DNA of 64,000 nucleotides, taken from the NCBI GenBank assembly GCA_020081605.1, contig JAHREC010000016.1, forward strand, positions 62,001 through 126,000. Direction: 5' to 3'. This stretch comes from Albifimbria verrucaria. Lineage: Eukaryota; Ascomycota; Sordariomycetes; Hypocreales; Stachybotryaceae. Shown here piece by piece: positions 23,562 to 35,543 of this stretch (its first letter is position 1; each line of letters starts with the position of its first letter). The notes beneath the pieces are model-generated. The model made no database searches and was not told the DNA's origin. It was given only the letters and a program-made list of their open reading frames with translations. Position numbers and translations under genes: made by a program.

Positions 23562-25937
23562 GGAAAACAACTGTTCTACGACCCAGACAATTGAACTTTG
23601 TGCCCTCAATTAAGTTGAAAAAGATGCAGATCGATTTTCATCGTCTAGCCGAAGCTGCAACTGCATTTCTAGCCCTCGACCTCATGCAAATGAGCACTGG
23701 AAAGCTTTTGTTTGCTATCTATTTCATGATGTTCGAGAATGTGACATAGCCGAAATCTCTTGGGAGCCCATTGAATGACAGTGGTAAAGTTTTAGTCACT
23801 GTTCTCCGAGCCATGCATCAAGACTGGCCCGACGTTCGCTCATCAGATCCTGGAAATTCGCCACGTTCCACATCTGGTAAGAATTGATCTTTCCAAAGCT
23901 TCATCTAGACATATGAGACTAGAATAAGAATAAAATGACCAAGCCGGCTAGAAGGCGGCATCTACTCGTTGTTGGCCTTGTTCAAATAGCTGTTCCAGCC
24001 AATAGAGTACGGTTGTTCGAAACTGGAGGCAATATGGCAGAGGGATACATCTACAGCCTACAACTGAAACCAGAAAGAAAATCTATTGCGATAAATCAAT
24101 ACGAGCAGTGTAACCCAGAAAATAGAAGGAGTTAGTTAGCTATGGGAGATGGAGTAAATAGATTCTGTGTTGATTATTCTATACTTCCAAACATGCAGTT
24201 CATGGCTGCTTCGATAAAAATTGGTTCTTCAAATGATTCACAAGCTTATTACGAGGTGTTGCTTGAGAGTAAAACACAGCTTTTGTACTAAGTTTGGCAA
24301 GGGCTGACAATAACTCAATAATTACTAACTCTGCTTGAAGTAGGTCGAACTTGAGAGCGAAAGTTGCACAGATGGAGCCAAAGAGGTTAAGTCGCTGTAA
24401 TAGTGTTCTTGGTCTTCTTGTCCCGGCACTTTTCATTCTTCGTTTGAGCAAACTGAAAAGATATAAAATACGACGTTCAGAATGACCGTTTAATTTCGTG
24501 AAGATGCTATATGGTTTACTAGTAGGCCCAAGACCTTTAGAATAAGGCTGGTATACAAACTCAATAATAATATTTCATACCGAACGAATGGCGTCGAGTG
24601 TGGGAGAGAATACGACGCAATATGCATGAGATAACACTATAAAGGCAGATTGTCAATCATCGCAATTATAAACAAGTGAAATGCGATAAAATTTATGCGA
24701 GTGCTGCAAACCCCTTAAAATTGATGTCTTTGTACGATATATTTTGTCCACGTTTTTAATATTTCTAACCGATTGCTTCAAATTCAATATTCTACCGCCT
24801 CACCAACCCACATAACCTCCTGTAGAAACACTTATAATCCATATGACATTGAGAAGGTCTTCCCTGTCCAACGATTATGATTACTGTTCTAGTTATGAAG
24901 CTCCGTTATTAGCTGGCGATGCTGGAGTTTAAGAGGGTAGAGCAACCTCCCTAACCAGGTTTTTGCAAGGCGTACTACCAAGTATATAACCTCATTATGA
25001 TAACAAGTTATGAGGCCGTTTTATTGAGTTGTAGCCTTCATGATAAATTTGGAAATAAGGTAACGATGAAAACTGATATTATCGACTTACACCTTATAGC
25101 TTAATAGGATAGCTTGGTAAGTATCCGCAACTGCATGTGGTCGCCGTAACCGACACTAGAATGTGTTACTATACTCACCGTGTTAGTTAGTAATAATACG
25201 TATTATGAACGGCTATATAGCCGATGCTTAGCTAGTATTCTCCTTAAAACCCCACATAGGAGGGTTATGAGCCTTTAGAGTTCGGCTGGTAATATGATGG
25301 AAATAGCTACACAAGTATTCTGGGTTCGGCGATGCAGAGATTGATGCCAGCACCGCACTATAGGCATTTCCTAAACTTGCCGCAGCTGGTGTCACCATTG
25401 TTATTTACAATAGCAGTGAAACCGCTGTTGACTGTCTTATTTTGCCTCCGGTTTCGTAACGGAATTAGTTGCAGTGCTGCGATCGAGAGCTCAACATGTT
25501 TCCTTGTCGGGGAATTGAACTGATTTTCTATCCCACAGCGACTGGGTCATAACTGCGTCTGGTTTAATTACAGCAGCGCTTGGGATTAACCATCATTCTC
25601 TCACCTCTCTCCTAAACCGAGCCTGGATATCTTCTCACTATTTCCTCGCCTAGGTCTTTTACTTAAAACTGTTAACCAAAGTTACGTAATAGAATGGCGA
25701 TAACCGTAGATGAAGACTCGCTCCAAGTCTGAAAGACATGAATATAACTTGTTGGAGGCACCACTTGATGTAACGTTCATGTATCAAAGAATGGTGTATT
25801 GCTTGCTGATTAAGGATTCCATTCAGACTAAAATATTATAAGCTAGCAGGATCATATTATAAAGTCTAACCCTAAGGTCTTCCTAAGAAGGCAACCCTCC
25901 TCTAACAGCTACTAGGCCATACCAGTTATTTTTCGGA
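23562..25937. other. Intergenic region between the two Zn2Cys6 factors, no supported gene
   Basis: Only short, isolated frames occur, none with recognisable motifs or splice logic. Base composition is AT-leaning, and the region may include decayed repeats. It holds the 3' ends of two convergent regulator genes. Confidence 0.4.
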
Positions 25938-28354
25938 TCAAGCAAATGTAGGTGATATACTGGTTTGGCCACTGGATAAGAATCGCCCGGGCCTAAGACT
26001 TGCCATTATTTCAAACCCTCGTCGTCCATTCTCGCCGCCATAAGCCTGTTCATCTTCTCTCAAAAGCTCCCACGCCCACTCATGTGTTGATCCTACTGCC
26101 GCCTCCGCCCAGTTCACCAATGTTGCGTGTGTCCTGAATCCTAGTACTCCATCTTCTAGTCTCAGTTCAAGGCAATTGCTAAAAGGTTTTTGGACAAGGT
26201 GCAAGAGATCCCGAGCTGCCTTATAAACGTTTGAGTTGCCATCTGGGATGGTAAAGAGATAATCCACAGATTCATTATCGTCTGAGTCGTCCGAAGGGTC
26301 CATACATCCCATACTAGCGATGGCTTCATTAATTATACCCAAGTACCAGCTTACTCTTTTTTCAAATGAAAATGCTATTTTGTCCACTAATGCACAATAT
26401 ATCAAGGTATCTAGGCACATATTGATGAGGATCAGGTCCGGACCATATGAATCATTTGGAAAGCCATTTAAAAACTTCTGGACTGCTGACTGCAGGATGA
26501 TTATCGCTGAACTGTATGCGGAATAGCTTCTAGGAGTATTAGTTTTTGTCAGGGATACAGAAGAGTACACTAACATGCACAGCCAGCATAACTGGACAAT
26601 AGCACCTTCAAGTCGCATTAGGGCAAGTATCCTTGCCATTGTTTTAGCTGCAGTTAAGCCTTCATTGATAGCCGCTCTAGCCTCGCTGTTATGTAAATGC
26701 CCAACTTTGTTTGCAATGATGCGACGGTGAAGGAGTTGTATGGCAGATAGGTAAAACAAATGAAGATAAAAGATGTTCGGTCTCAGTGGTGCAGGCCGCC
26801 TTATACTGAAGACAGTGTTAATAGCGATGGCCCGTGGTAACTCTTTATAGAAAGTCTCCAACGCTCTTCGGAACCTTTCAATCGTGGCACTATCATAATA
26901 ACCGTAATCTCCCATTGTTCGGATAATCGTGGCCTTGATCATGGTGATTTTCACAAGCTGCCCTTGGATAAGATTTCCAGTCAAAATATCGTCGTCTTCC
27001 TCGGCCAAATGAACCTCTACATGTCCTTCCTCAGACACATGCCCCAAAGACGCACCTAGCCAACTTTGCAAATAAGCGGCAGATCCAATAATTGCCGAAA
27101 GAGAATGCCTACCCTGAGAAGATGAGAAGAGTTCGCCAGCCTCGTTTATAATCCAGAATATCCTGCCGATGTATTTCTGGTGGATACTGAGAGAGATGAA
27201 GCCCACAGGAGCGGCCAATGCCTAAACCGAGCTCTAGTGACTCATCAGATCATTGAAACATGAGTATAAACTGCGATGATCATACCAACGTATGCAATTG
27301 CAACGGTGGCCTTCAGCACAATGTTATACATGGCAAGCAAGGTGCAAACTTTCATAGCGCGTAAAGCATTGACCTGAATACAGTCATCGAGGAATAACTT
27401 TGCTGTGGAATAAAGAAACTCAGCCGATTCAATCGGGGTTGAAGTGTTGAAATTTGGAAGGCGACAGTAAAGCGTTCCAACGGCAGCTATACCGCATAGT
27501 TCAGCAAAGTAAGCTTTATCATACTCGCTTTTGGGGTCCTTGAGGATGTCCACGAAACTAGAGTTCTCATTATACCTAGTCGCTGGCAGTGTGACTTGAA
27601 TAATATCGTTGATCTGTATACTGGTGAAGACATAGAATAGGAGCCCGGCAGATTGTTGAAAAACGTTGACCGCGGCTTTAACTGAAGAAACTGTTAAGAA
27701 CTCAGCCCACGGCTGCGCTTGGGCAGATATACACAACAGATCTGCAGATATCGCCAGATTGTGTTCAAGCCTATGGTGGTCGAAGCTCTGCGCATTGGAC
27801 AATCTGGTAGTAGTAGTGCATAACGGTGGAGACGAGATCGAGCCATTATCCTTCCCATCAGCACGATTGTCCATTCTATGCTCTTGGTTGTATTGGTGGA
27901 GCCATTGCTTGAGGCGCGGAATGTCAATAGAGTCCGAACTCCTGATAGCCACCAGGAACTGTTGCGCGTCTTCCACGGAACTTGTCTGAAGTCGCCAGAA
28001 CGTTTCCATCAATAACGCATTATCTGTTTGCAACCGGTTGTTTGCAGCTTCAATTTCTTTCAAATCAGGCGGCGCAGCGTACTCGCATATTCTATCTCTG
28101 TTGATGCACTGCCGACATCTTGGTTTGATTCCATCGCACTACGTAAAGTATTAGTTCGTTACCTGAGGTAATCATCGTAGTAGATAAAGTTATCTCTGTA
28201 CCCTGATTTTCTTTGACTTGCAGGCGATGCATGCTGTCTTTACATTCAGGCGGCTCCTTTGCAATTGCAGTGTTTGATGAGGTGCCACTTCATGACCATC
28301 CTGGGCCTTGGACGTGCTCTCAGGTCTAGGGGCTATGGCACGATATGATTGCAT
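25938..28354 (-). CDS. Second Zn2Cys6 transcription factor
   Basis: Exon 1 (28202-28354) starts at MQSYRAIAPRPES and ends inside the zinc cluster at ACIACKSKKIR. After an intron (28139-28201) the cluster continues CDGIKPRCRQCINRDRIC, giving perfect C-x2-C-x6-C-x6-C-x2-C-x6-C spacing. A short coiled-coil-like stretch (KEIEAANNRLQTDNALLMET) follows, as usual for a dimerisation element. Exon 3 begins after an intron at 27234-27285 and carries the fungal_trans domain, including FWIINEAGELFSSSQGRHSL in place of the family FW..Y..DR..S..LGRP motif. A frame change just upstream of that motif (near 27170) would need about two missing bases in short runs. The remaining 400 residues are open. The target is unknown; the nearest genes on both sides are relics or unrelated. 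Confidence 0.8.
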
Positions 28355-28760
28355 TCCTAATTGCTTGAAAGGTGGTTGTTAAATATACGCCGACCAGGTC
28401 AGTGGATGATGCATTAAAGTTAGTAGCCTAAACCTCAAAGGTGGGGTTATTCTTTGACTTGATATATTATTGGTTCCTCCACCGGAATAGGTTCCTGATA
28501 TTCCTATTGGTTATAAATGAACTGGCTATCCATTCTGTAATGTTGCGCGTAAAAACTCGAAGATCTCATTTGGTGTAACAACTTGGGGGCGCTATGCTCC
28601 CGAGACACTGTTTTCTCTCGGCACTCCTGCAGGTCTTTTTGAAAATTTCTTCACAAACTCTGCCGATAGCACATGTGATTACCTCATGTAGACTCAGTTA
28701 TAAGCATAAAATCTCAGAATTTATGCGAGGTATCAACAGACCAATGATCGCATGGACGAG

Positions 28761-29021
28761 TATCTCATTGAATGTGCGAAGGGCACATCTACATAATGGA
28801 CCCGCAATATCTTAGTCAACATGTCGATACATGAAGAAACTTAATATTGCTCTATTGATGGTAGATATACTATGTAGATCTTCGTAAAGTCGCTAAATAT
28901 GGAACTTCTATCACCACCTAATTTGATAGGTAGCCAATGTTACCCTTTTTCCCGCAGTTTTAATAGGATGAGATCCATGTCTATCATGTAGATGTGCCCT
29001 TCGCACATTCGATGAGATATA
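28761..29021. repeat. Inverted repeat with about 38 bp arms
   Basis: The left arm at 28761-28799 and the right arm at 28983-29021 are reverse complements with only a few mismatches. Both contain the core AATGTGCGAAGGGCACATCT. The loop is about 180 bases and holds no gene. It may be a foldback (MITE-like) element or an RNA hairpin. Confidence 0.6.
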
Positions 29022-29173
29022 AATTCGAGGCAACCGAGATTATACATAGGATCCTATTGAACCGAACAGTTAATAGGTACCGAGTTTGAGCTTGATGAGG
29101 CTGTGCATGAAGGTAGAACTTCACGCTCTCCTCTCGCTACACACTCTAATGTGTTAATCAACACTTTCTAACG

Positions 29174-30110
29174 ATGGATCAAGGGTTTTGTCGGCTCGAA
29201 GGTATGGAGTATGAAATTGGGCTTACACAGCAAAGTTACAACTCCAGCCACAAGGCGGAAATGACAAATACTGTTTTTTGAAGGCAAGCCAGCACGTCGC
29301 TTGCTATTGTTAATAGCAAACTGACCACACGTCATTCTCAAGGCAGCAGCAAGAGGCGATCAAGTGAGATCATGGTCGAGGGCGAATTTGAATCTCTGAA
29401 AGAAATTCACAACCTGATGCCTTCCTTCGTAACTAAAGTTTATGCCTGGGGTCAGTATCGATCGGATCCAGACACCTACTTTATTGCAACTCAGTTTCGA
29501 GAGATAGTGGGACAACCACCGGACCCAGCACGTTTCATCAAGAAGCTGGCAGAAATGCACAAATCTACGCGTTCACTGACATGGAAATTTGGTTTCCATG
29601 TGACCACATGCCGTGCCATCATTGAGTATTCCACCGACCTCTGGGAGGACTCTTGGGAAGCCCTATATATTAAGCAGCTTTCATACCTGTTGGAACTTGA
29701 TTTGAAAGCGAATGGACCATGGCCGGAGTTCCAGCACGTCTGCGCACTGGTTCTCAAATTTGTCATACTCAGACTGCTTAGGCCATGCAAACGAAGGGCC
29801 AATCCATCAAGCCTTGTCTAGTCCATGGCGATCTCTGGGAGGAGAATACAGGTACTGATGTGGCAACTGGGGAGCCTTTTATATTCGATGCATGCTCGTT
29901 TAATGCGCATATTGAGTATGAGGTTGGAAATAGGAGAGCAGCGAGACAAAGGCTTAGCGCACCAGCGTATATGGACAACTATAAATGATTCTTTCCACCC
30001 TCTGAGCCAGGTCCGGATGCGAACTGGAGCTTCTACATGCAACACCTAACCATTTGCTTAGTTGAACACTGGGACAATTGCAATTTGCTGTACTCCCTCG
30101 GATTTGACTT
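29174..30110 (+). pseudogene. Fructosamine/ketosamine-3-kinase family gene, frame-disrupted
   Basis: The family (PF03881) phosphorylates sugar adducts on proteins in the cytosol. Recognisable parts in order are VEGEFESLKEIHNLMPSFV, VYAWGQYRSDPDTYF, LAEMHKSTRSLTWKFGFHV, a WEDSW segment, and the catalytic motif LVHGDLWEENTGTD followed by GEPFIFDACSFNAHIEYEVG and RRAARQRL. The catalytic Asp in HGDLW is kept, but the parts lie in at least three frames and the ATP-lysine region (near 29270) is poorly preserved, with stops. Because many genes here lose frame at homopolymers, some breaks could be technical. The mutated N-terminal part argues for genuine decay. Confidence 0.65.
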
Positions 30111-31039
30111 AGGGACGGCTATTTTAATACCTGACTCACCACAACATCGAGTGTAAATACTGCTCTGTGCGTCCTGCCTCTGAAGTTATTGAGCTAAGTC
30201 CATGGGTTAGTGTAATACGACACATGACCGCATCTTACAAAAGATTTTGTGAATCTGAGCTCAGTCGGTCTCCGGAGTAGGGTCGTCAGGATCCCCAACC
30301 GCTGCTCCTCGTCGTCTCGTGTCTCAAGAGACAATGGCAGAAATCCTCGATCGAAAGCTAATGACTGCTTCAACCACCTCGATGTTAGCCAGGAAAAGAA
30401 GCTTACTGTTTCGTGCTATCATGGGATTAGCAAATTTGCCAGTCTACCGGCTATCCCCTCGACGTCGTTTTGATGTTGGCTTTATAGGTGTTAATCAAAG
30501 TAGTTTTGTGAACGCTTTAACGCTCAAGGCCACCCCTTGAGAATCGTATTTTTCTATCGTGTTGATATTTTATCCATATTTGACGCTCTATGCATATGTG
30601 AGCATGCTCCACGGACTATATAACAATTCAGTTTCATTTCCGACAGTCTGCAACAGATATAGGAGCAAGGGTAACTGCGTCTACAGGTACACGCGTAGTA
30701 CTCCAGACGAAGGCCGTACTTTGCTGGCGCATGCTGTAGCAGAAAGAAATATAAGCTGAGCAATAATGAGATCTTTCGCGTGCTGTCATATCCCCGCTCT
30801 AGGCGTGAGAGCGTCACCAATAGGCGGGTGACCAAGTCAGCTGCTGCTTTCCCCTCTTCTCCATTGACGAAACTGCTATATTTGCAATCAAGCCTTGCTA
30901 ATGTAATCAATAAACCCTCTCGATATCCCTTGATTTGTGAGAACATTACGGTTGATGCGAATGCTTTCATTCTCTCTGCTCTTTGAAAGATCATTTTGGG
31001 AACTGGCGACGTAGCTGTATGGCCGGGCGGTGGACAAAG
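30111..31039. other. Intergenic region, no supported gene
   Basis: Open frames of 60-146 codons exist on both strands at 30249-30994, but they overlap in antisense and carry no motif that I recognise. Confidence 0.35.
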
Positions 31040-32070
31040 TCTTCCTCAATGGCATCATTACAAACAATGCCACCTGTCAAGTCGCCCGATCCACGATCTG
31101 TTGATGGTCGTGTCTGGATGGATGGTTGTTGGGATTTATTCCACCATGATCACGCCAGCGCAATATTTCGAGCAAGACATTTTGGAGAGGCGTTATACAT
31201 AGGTGTCCTTTCTGATGAAAGCATCCTTCACAACAAAGGTCTGGCAGTAATGAGCATGCAAGAACGGTATAGTTACCTTTTGCGATGGCTTTGCGCTTTG
31301 GAGAAACAGGGTTGCTGATATATTTGTGTCAGGGTTGGTATTGTCAATGCGTATCGCTGGGTCACCCAGACTGTTCCGTACCCATTCGGCGTTGCCAAGT
31401 TGACTGTCATCAACGACAGCGAATGCCAATTTGCAATATACGGCGACTATGATGTCGTGGATGGCAACGGGGAAGATCCTATGCGTTTTGTTAAAGAGGC
31501 TGGTCGATACAAAGTCGTCAAAAGAGCGCCAGATATCTCGACAACTGATTTCATCACACGTATCTTGTCGGGGACCAGAGCACATTTCATTCATTGTTTT
31601 TCAGAGCTATTTAACAGTGGGACTAGTAGTGGGTCACCAACGAGACCGATCTCAAAGCCTACCAATGTAATGGAGAAGACGTCGATGGAAAGATCCTGAG
31701 GGTAGAGTCACATCTCTTTTCCGCATCCGGTGATCACGTCAAAGGGTCCACTAGTAAAGAGTCTGAAGCCTTCCGCTTACTAACCCCAGGTAAAGGTCCA
31801 AATACGGGTCAGAGAGTTGTTTCCGTTGATGGGACATTTGATCTTCTCTCGCTGGGGCACGTCGAAATGCTCCAGCAGGTAGCTGAGGTTGTGGTTAACC
31901 CGTGGTCTGATCAGGCTTATGAAGGCCACAGGCATGGCGTTGAAACTTCAAACTTTGTGGTAGTGGGACTACATGCTGACAAAGTTGTCAATCACGAAAT
32001 TGGTGACAATTCGCCAATCATGTATATTGGAGAGAGGACTGTATGTGATGCAATGCCGGGTATGATACGA
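31040..32070 (+). pseudogene. Ethanolamine-phosphate cytidylyltransferase (ECT1/PCYT2-like) relic
   Basis: PCYT2 makes CDP-ethanolamine in the Kennedy pathway using two cytidylyltransferase domains. Both are visible. The first carries RVWMDGCWDLFHHDHASA, HNKGLAVMSMQERY, NGEDPMRFVKEAGRYKVVKR and DISTTDF. The second starts QRVVSVDGTFDLLSLGHVEML and ends SPIMYIGERTV. The family HxGH motif of the first domain reads HHDH, and the RTPGISTT motif reads RAPDISTT; both are Gly-to-Asp changes that need a G-to-A transition. Frames also shift near 31316, 31690 and 32065. These catalytic losses indicate true inactivation of what is probably a duplicated copy, since a fungus needs one working gene elsewhere. 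Confidence 0.75.
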
Positions 32071-32079
32071 CCTCTTTGG

Positions 32080-32400
32080 TGCAAATCACGAGCCGATTCT
32101 CTAGAGACGTTGATGTTATGGATAACTCTCTCCCTGTAGCATCCGTAACTTTCTGGTCTTTTGTGGGCAGATTGCGGCCGTTTGATATTAGTTCTGGCTT
32201 ATTTTCCTTACTTTGCCATTGCCCTCACCGTTCTTGCTGTCATATTTATCTGGTCCGCAAACTATTATCGACACTCGGCTAGGGAACTGAAGAAACCCGA
32301 AGCTCTATTACGTAGTCACTTTTTCCCCGCTTTGGGAGGCAGTCTCTGGTATCCCGACTATTCGAGCTTACGGACTGGAGAAAGAGTTCACTAATTCAGT
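32080..32400 (+). pseudogene. ABCC transporter fragment from TMD2
   Basis: The short stretch RFSRDVDVMDNSLP, followed in another frame by LILVLAYFPYFAIALTVLAV and YYRHSARELKKPEALLRSHF, matches the TMD2 segment of MRP/YOR1-type transporters (family form RFTKDTD.LDN ... YR.SARE.KRLDA.LRS). It begins where the cytidylyltransferase relic ends and stops near a retroelement fragment. It is on the same strand as the fragment at 19.5-20.6 kb and lies downstream of it in domain order. Confidence 0.6.
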
Positions 32401-32539
32401 AAATAAGTCAGTGGATGACATGGACGGGGCGTAAATCTTGATTAATAGGAACCGGCAATGGCCTGAAAAAAATGTGTGTAAAACCATTGACAATACTCAA
32501 TCCATGGAGAACGAAGCTCCATTCCGCGAATTCAATGTT

Positions 32540-32800
32540 AAACTGGAGGAGGAACATATCCAGGTGCGATGTGACAACACCTAAACGATCGACTTAGTTC
32601 ACAAGGAAACAGCGAAGCTGGCTACACGACTTCGGCATATAGATATTCACAACCACTGGCTTAGATAGATGGCTAAGAAGGGATCGTTGACCATGGAATA
32701 CGTGCCATCGAAGGAGCAGCTTGCCGGGGACCTCAGCAAGCATTTGACCGCTCGGGTGTTCGAGGACTGGAAAATATAGATTGGCTTGCTTGATAATCAG
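32540..32800 (+). mobile_element. Ty1/copia retrotransposon remnant (C-terminal end of RNase H)
   Basis: The frame reads IQVRCDNT, then a stop, TIDLVHKETAKLATRLRHID, IHNHWLR, a stop, and YVPSKEQLAGDLSKHLT. This is the conserved end of copia RNase H (CDNQ..I.L......RTKHIDI..H...R ... LAD.LTK). In-frame stops at 32582-32584, 32666-32668 and 32777-32779 replace CAA/CAG codons, as expected from RIP. No LTR could be assigned by eye. Confidence 0.7.
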
Positions 32801-32824
32801 ACCCAATTATCTAACATACTGCAT

Positions 32825-34921
32825 CTAGTGAGGCCCAAACAATTTAGATTTAGGAAACCAGGTTGATACCTCTCCCCAGACGCAGCCAATGGCGGTCGCC
32901 TTACCCGACGCTGGGTTCCTCGTTCCCCACCAGCCTACCAATGCAAAGCCTTCAGGCGCGTTTACAGCCACAGACACGTTGGCTGCTGGTGGAGCAGTCG
33001 GCGGTAGCTTCGGCCCATTAAGTATAGCGAAGAGTGGAAGCCAATCTGTTTTACTCTCAGTAGGCCACGTATTAAACACGACCTGTGTAACGTATAGTGG
33101 ATCGCCACTGCCGTCAACTGGGTAGACTCGACGATTTGACGTAGAAGTTCTCGAAGCTGGTCCAGGAATGGCGTAAGTTGTGGTCCCTGGGCTAGAAACC
33201 AGTTCAGAGCGATAAGTTGCGGTAAATGATGCAGCTTTAGCATCAGTATCAGAGTCGGACCCGATGTCGGCGAGTTGTAGTGGATGCGCATTATCACTAA
33301 CAGAGGGACTGAGTATGTATGACGCAGACGAGATAGTTTCATCAGTGCTTGATGGGTTTCCAATAAGTCGAGAGAACTTTAGGCGCTTAACTGCAAGATT
33401 GGATCGATTCAGAGTTATGAATGCTAGGGTACTGCCTCTGAGCAATGGATCTCTAGGGTCATACACTTCAAAGGGTGGAGTGAAGTCAGCGAGAGGTGAT
33501 GGGGCATCAGCACAGCCTCCTGCAGAAATTAGCCGACAATCTTTTAATGGAAAAGTTGCTTACTGGTAATAGGTGCTTGAAAATCTGAGGCCGTATGTAA
33601 GGGATGCCGTGTTCTGGGTCCGATGCTATCCGTGGCATTCCGGTCACGAGATCAACCTAATACAGTTTATTAGCGGCTCTGATGATTTCTTCAGATTTCC
33701 TTACCTCGTTGACGATGCGCAGCATCTGGAGTCGCACTTGTCTAATGCCATCATCGAGACCGGCCAGGTCAGCTGTGTAAGGCCCGATTTTCTTAGTTGG
33801 ATCGCTAGGGTCCTCCACTCCCGTTGTATTGTGGGGTTCCGTCAGTTTGACAAGACCGCTGTCATATTCATCCAGTGCTTTGAGGAATATGAGCTCCCGT
33901 TCCCAATGCTATACTCAGAGTGTACTGACTTATCTGCATGTTCTTCCACAGGGTTTTGTATGCTATGAAGCTGTCCATAAGCTCTGTCGTATACAGACTG
34001 GCATTCTCGTACTGAAGTGGGAGCAAGGTTGGAGGTTGAGTCTCAGCATAGGACCTTAGATTAGAATACTTGGTCAAGATCGCCCTATAAACACGTATTA
34101 GTTAACAATATATGTCACGGAAGGAACTTTATTACGTCGTTCTCTGTGGGGTTGCAGCAACGAGGTCGGGAAATTTGGCAGCAACTGCTGACATGCTTTC
34201 GATATCCCATTTGTCGGTGCTTTCCTTCAGTTTGCCGCCTCCAGACCAGTTCACTGTGATGGTGGTCTCGCACGACTTCTGCCAATCCGAATTTGTCAAG
34301 TTGACATTGACCTTTCCGGACACTTCAAACGACGCCTGCAGAGAGACGTGTGCTCTGCGAAGAACTGTTAGCCATGAAATCTTGAAGATCGTTAGACTTA
34401 CTCAGCAAGTATATCTGTCTTCTTCGTGGTCTCAAGAACTTTGATGCTGATAAGTCCATAAAATTCGCCGCCCTCTTGAAAACCTGAGATGAAGCAGTCC
34501 CCAAACTTCTTTGTAAACTGTTCAGATGTCATAGCACCAGCGCTAGCTACACCTTGCTGTAACAGCGGCTTAAACACTAGGGCCTCGGGATCAGCTTGTT
34601 GCGTCTGATTGACCACCTTGACAGTAACAAGAAAGTTGATGTCGCTTTGCTGGAATTTGCTTGAGTCTATAAAAGACCCGCTTGCGCCACCACTGACCAT
34701 TCCATACTTGATATTGAGAGCGCCTGAGATGTTCATGGAATTTGTTACATCACTAATCTTACTGACATAGCGGGATGAGTAGGTAACAATTTGGCTTGGT
34801 GGTGTGATGGTAACAGGGGTCTATCCACGGTTACAGCTTCGTTAATACATATTTGCTGCGTATACGAGTTGAAGCCCTGACCAAGCCTCATGGCATTATG
34901 ATAAGGGGCTAGCGTAGTCAT
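32825..34921 (-). CDS. MACPF/CDC-like candidate pore-forming protein with C-terminal beta-rich domain
   Basis: The start at 34921 opens MTTLAPYHNAMRLGQGFN with no signal peptide. The N-terminal half has SGALNIKYGMVSGGASGSF and, at about 34462-34505, FGDCFISGFQEGGEF. The latter resembles the MACPF signature ([YF]G..[FY]I.....GG). A following beta stretch contains VNVNLTNSDWQKSCETTITV. The middle is helical (DLAGLDDGIRQVRLQMLRIV) and is followed by two probable introns near 33645-33690 and 33530-33575. The C-terminal roughly 210 residues form a Ser/Thr-rich region ending with ALVGWWGT and GCVWGEV motifs, suggestive of a beta-prism or lectin-like module. Breaks: a one-base frame change near 34815 and others near 34390 and 33850 (intron or frameshift). 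I recognise the domain only by signature; the target membrane and activity are unknown. Confidence 0.5.
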
Positions 34922-35543
34922 CTCTCTTGTGCTGCTAGTTGTGAACCATCAAAATATGACCATGCGCAAATATTAATGGTGAATAAAGTCTAGTAATTAT
35001 GGATGGAGAGAACAGGAGTTTCTATGGACAAAAACCGCCGTATGTTAGCGCTTCTTAAAGAGTCTAAAACATAATAGCTACGTTTATGATACCTTTAAAA
35101 AATTCCTGTGTTTCTGAAAAGGCGGGCATGGAAAGTATGTGTGTCAGCTGTGGCTGCTGACATGTATGCCAACGATGCGACACTCCAGAATTGTAATCTC
35201 TAACCCAGATCGTTGCGGTCAGAAGGCTGAGCCGTTGTCAGAAGCTGAGAATGGCGTTCAAACGGCCCGATGTAGTTCAAGTATATCGTCCTTTGTACTT
35301 TAATTGCTTCACAAGGGCATTGGTTCTGATGTCCTACAATCCTGGTGCTGACTGAGCAAGGGAGTAAACTGTATGAGCTCCTTACATATCCATCACGATC
35401 ACTTTTGCCAGAACAGAGGACTCCGTGTTCGAATTTTGGGTATTTGTAGAGATTTGTTTCAGCCGGTGTGGCTCTCAATCGCCTATCAAGCATTATCCTG
35501 ATGAACGATTTACAATCTTTGGCTGAGCTGTTTCGAGGCGGTA
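34922..35543. promoter_or_regulatory. Divergent promoter region between the two MACPF-like genes
   Basis: About 620 bases separate the two opposed start codons. The antisense frame at 35200-35493 has no recognisable features and is probably not a gene. Confidence 0.35.

Noticed and set aside
30554..30994. 146-codon open frame on the minus strand
   Set aside because: No recognisable motif. It overlaps two plus-strand frames and its composition is not convincing; left as unsupported.
32825..34921. Candidate pore-forming gene considered as an aerolysin or jacalin lectin
   Set aside because: The C-terminal GWWGT/GCVWG motifs hint at a beta-prism, but the central GD..I.....GG signature and flanking strands fit MACPF/CDC better. 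The call is kept tentative.
35200..35493. 97-codon minus-strand frame between the two MACPF-like genes
   Set aside because: It lies in the divergent promoter interval, has no motifs and has no plausible partner exons.
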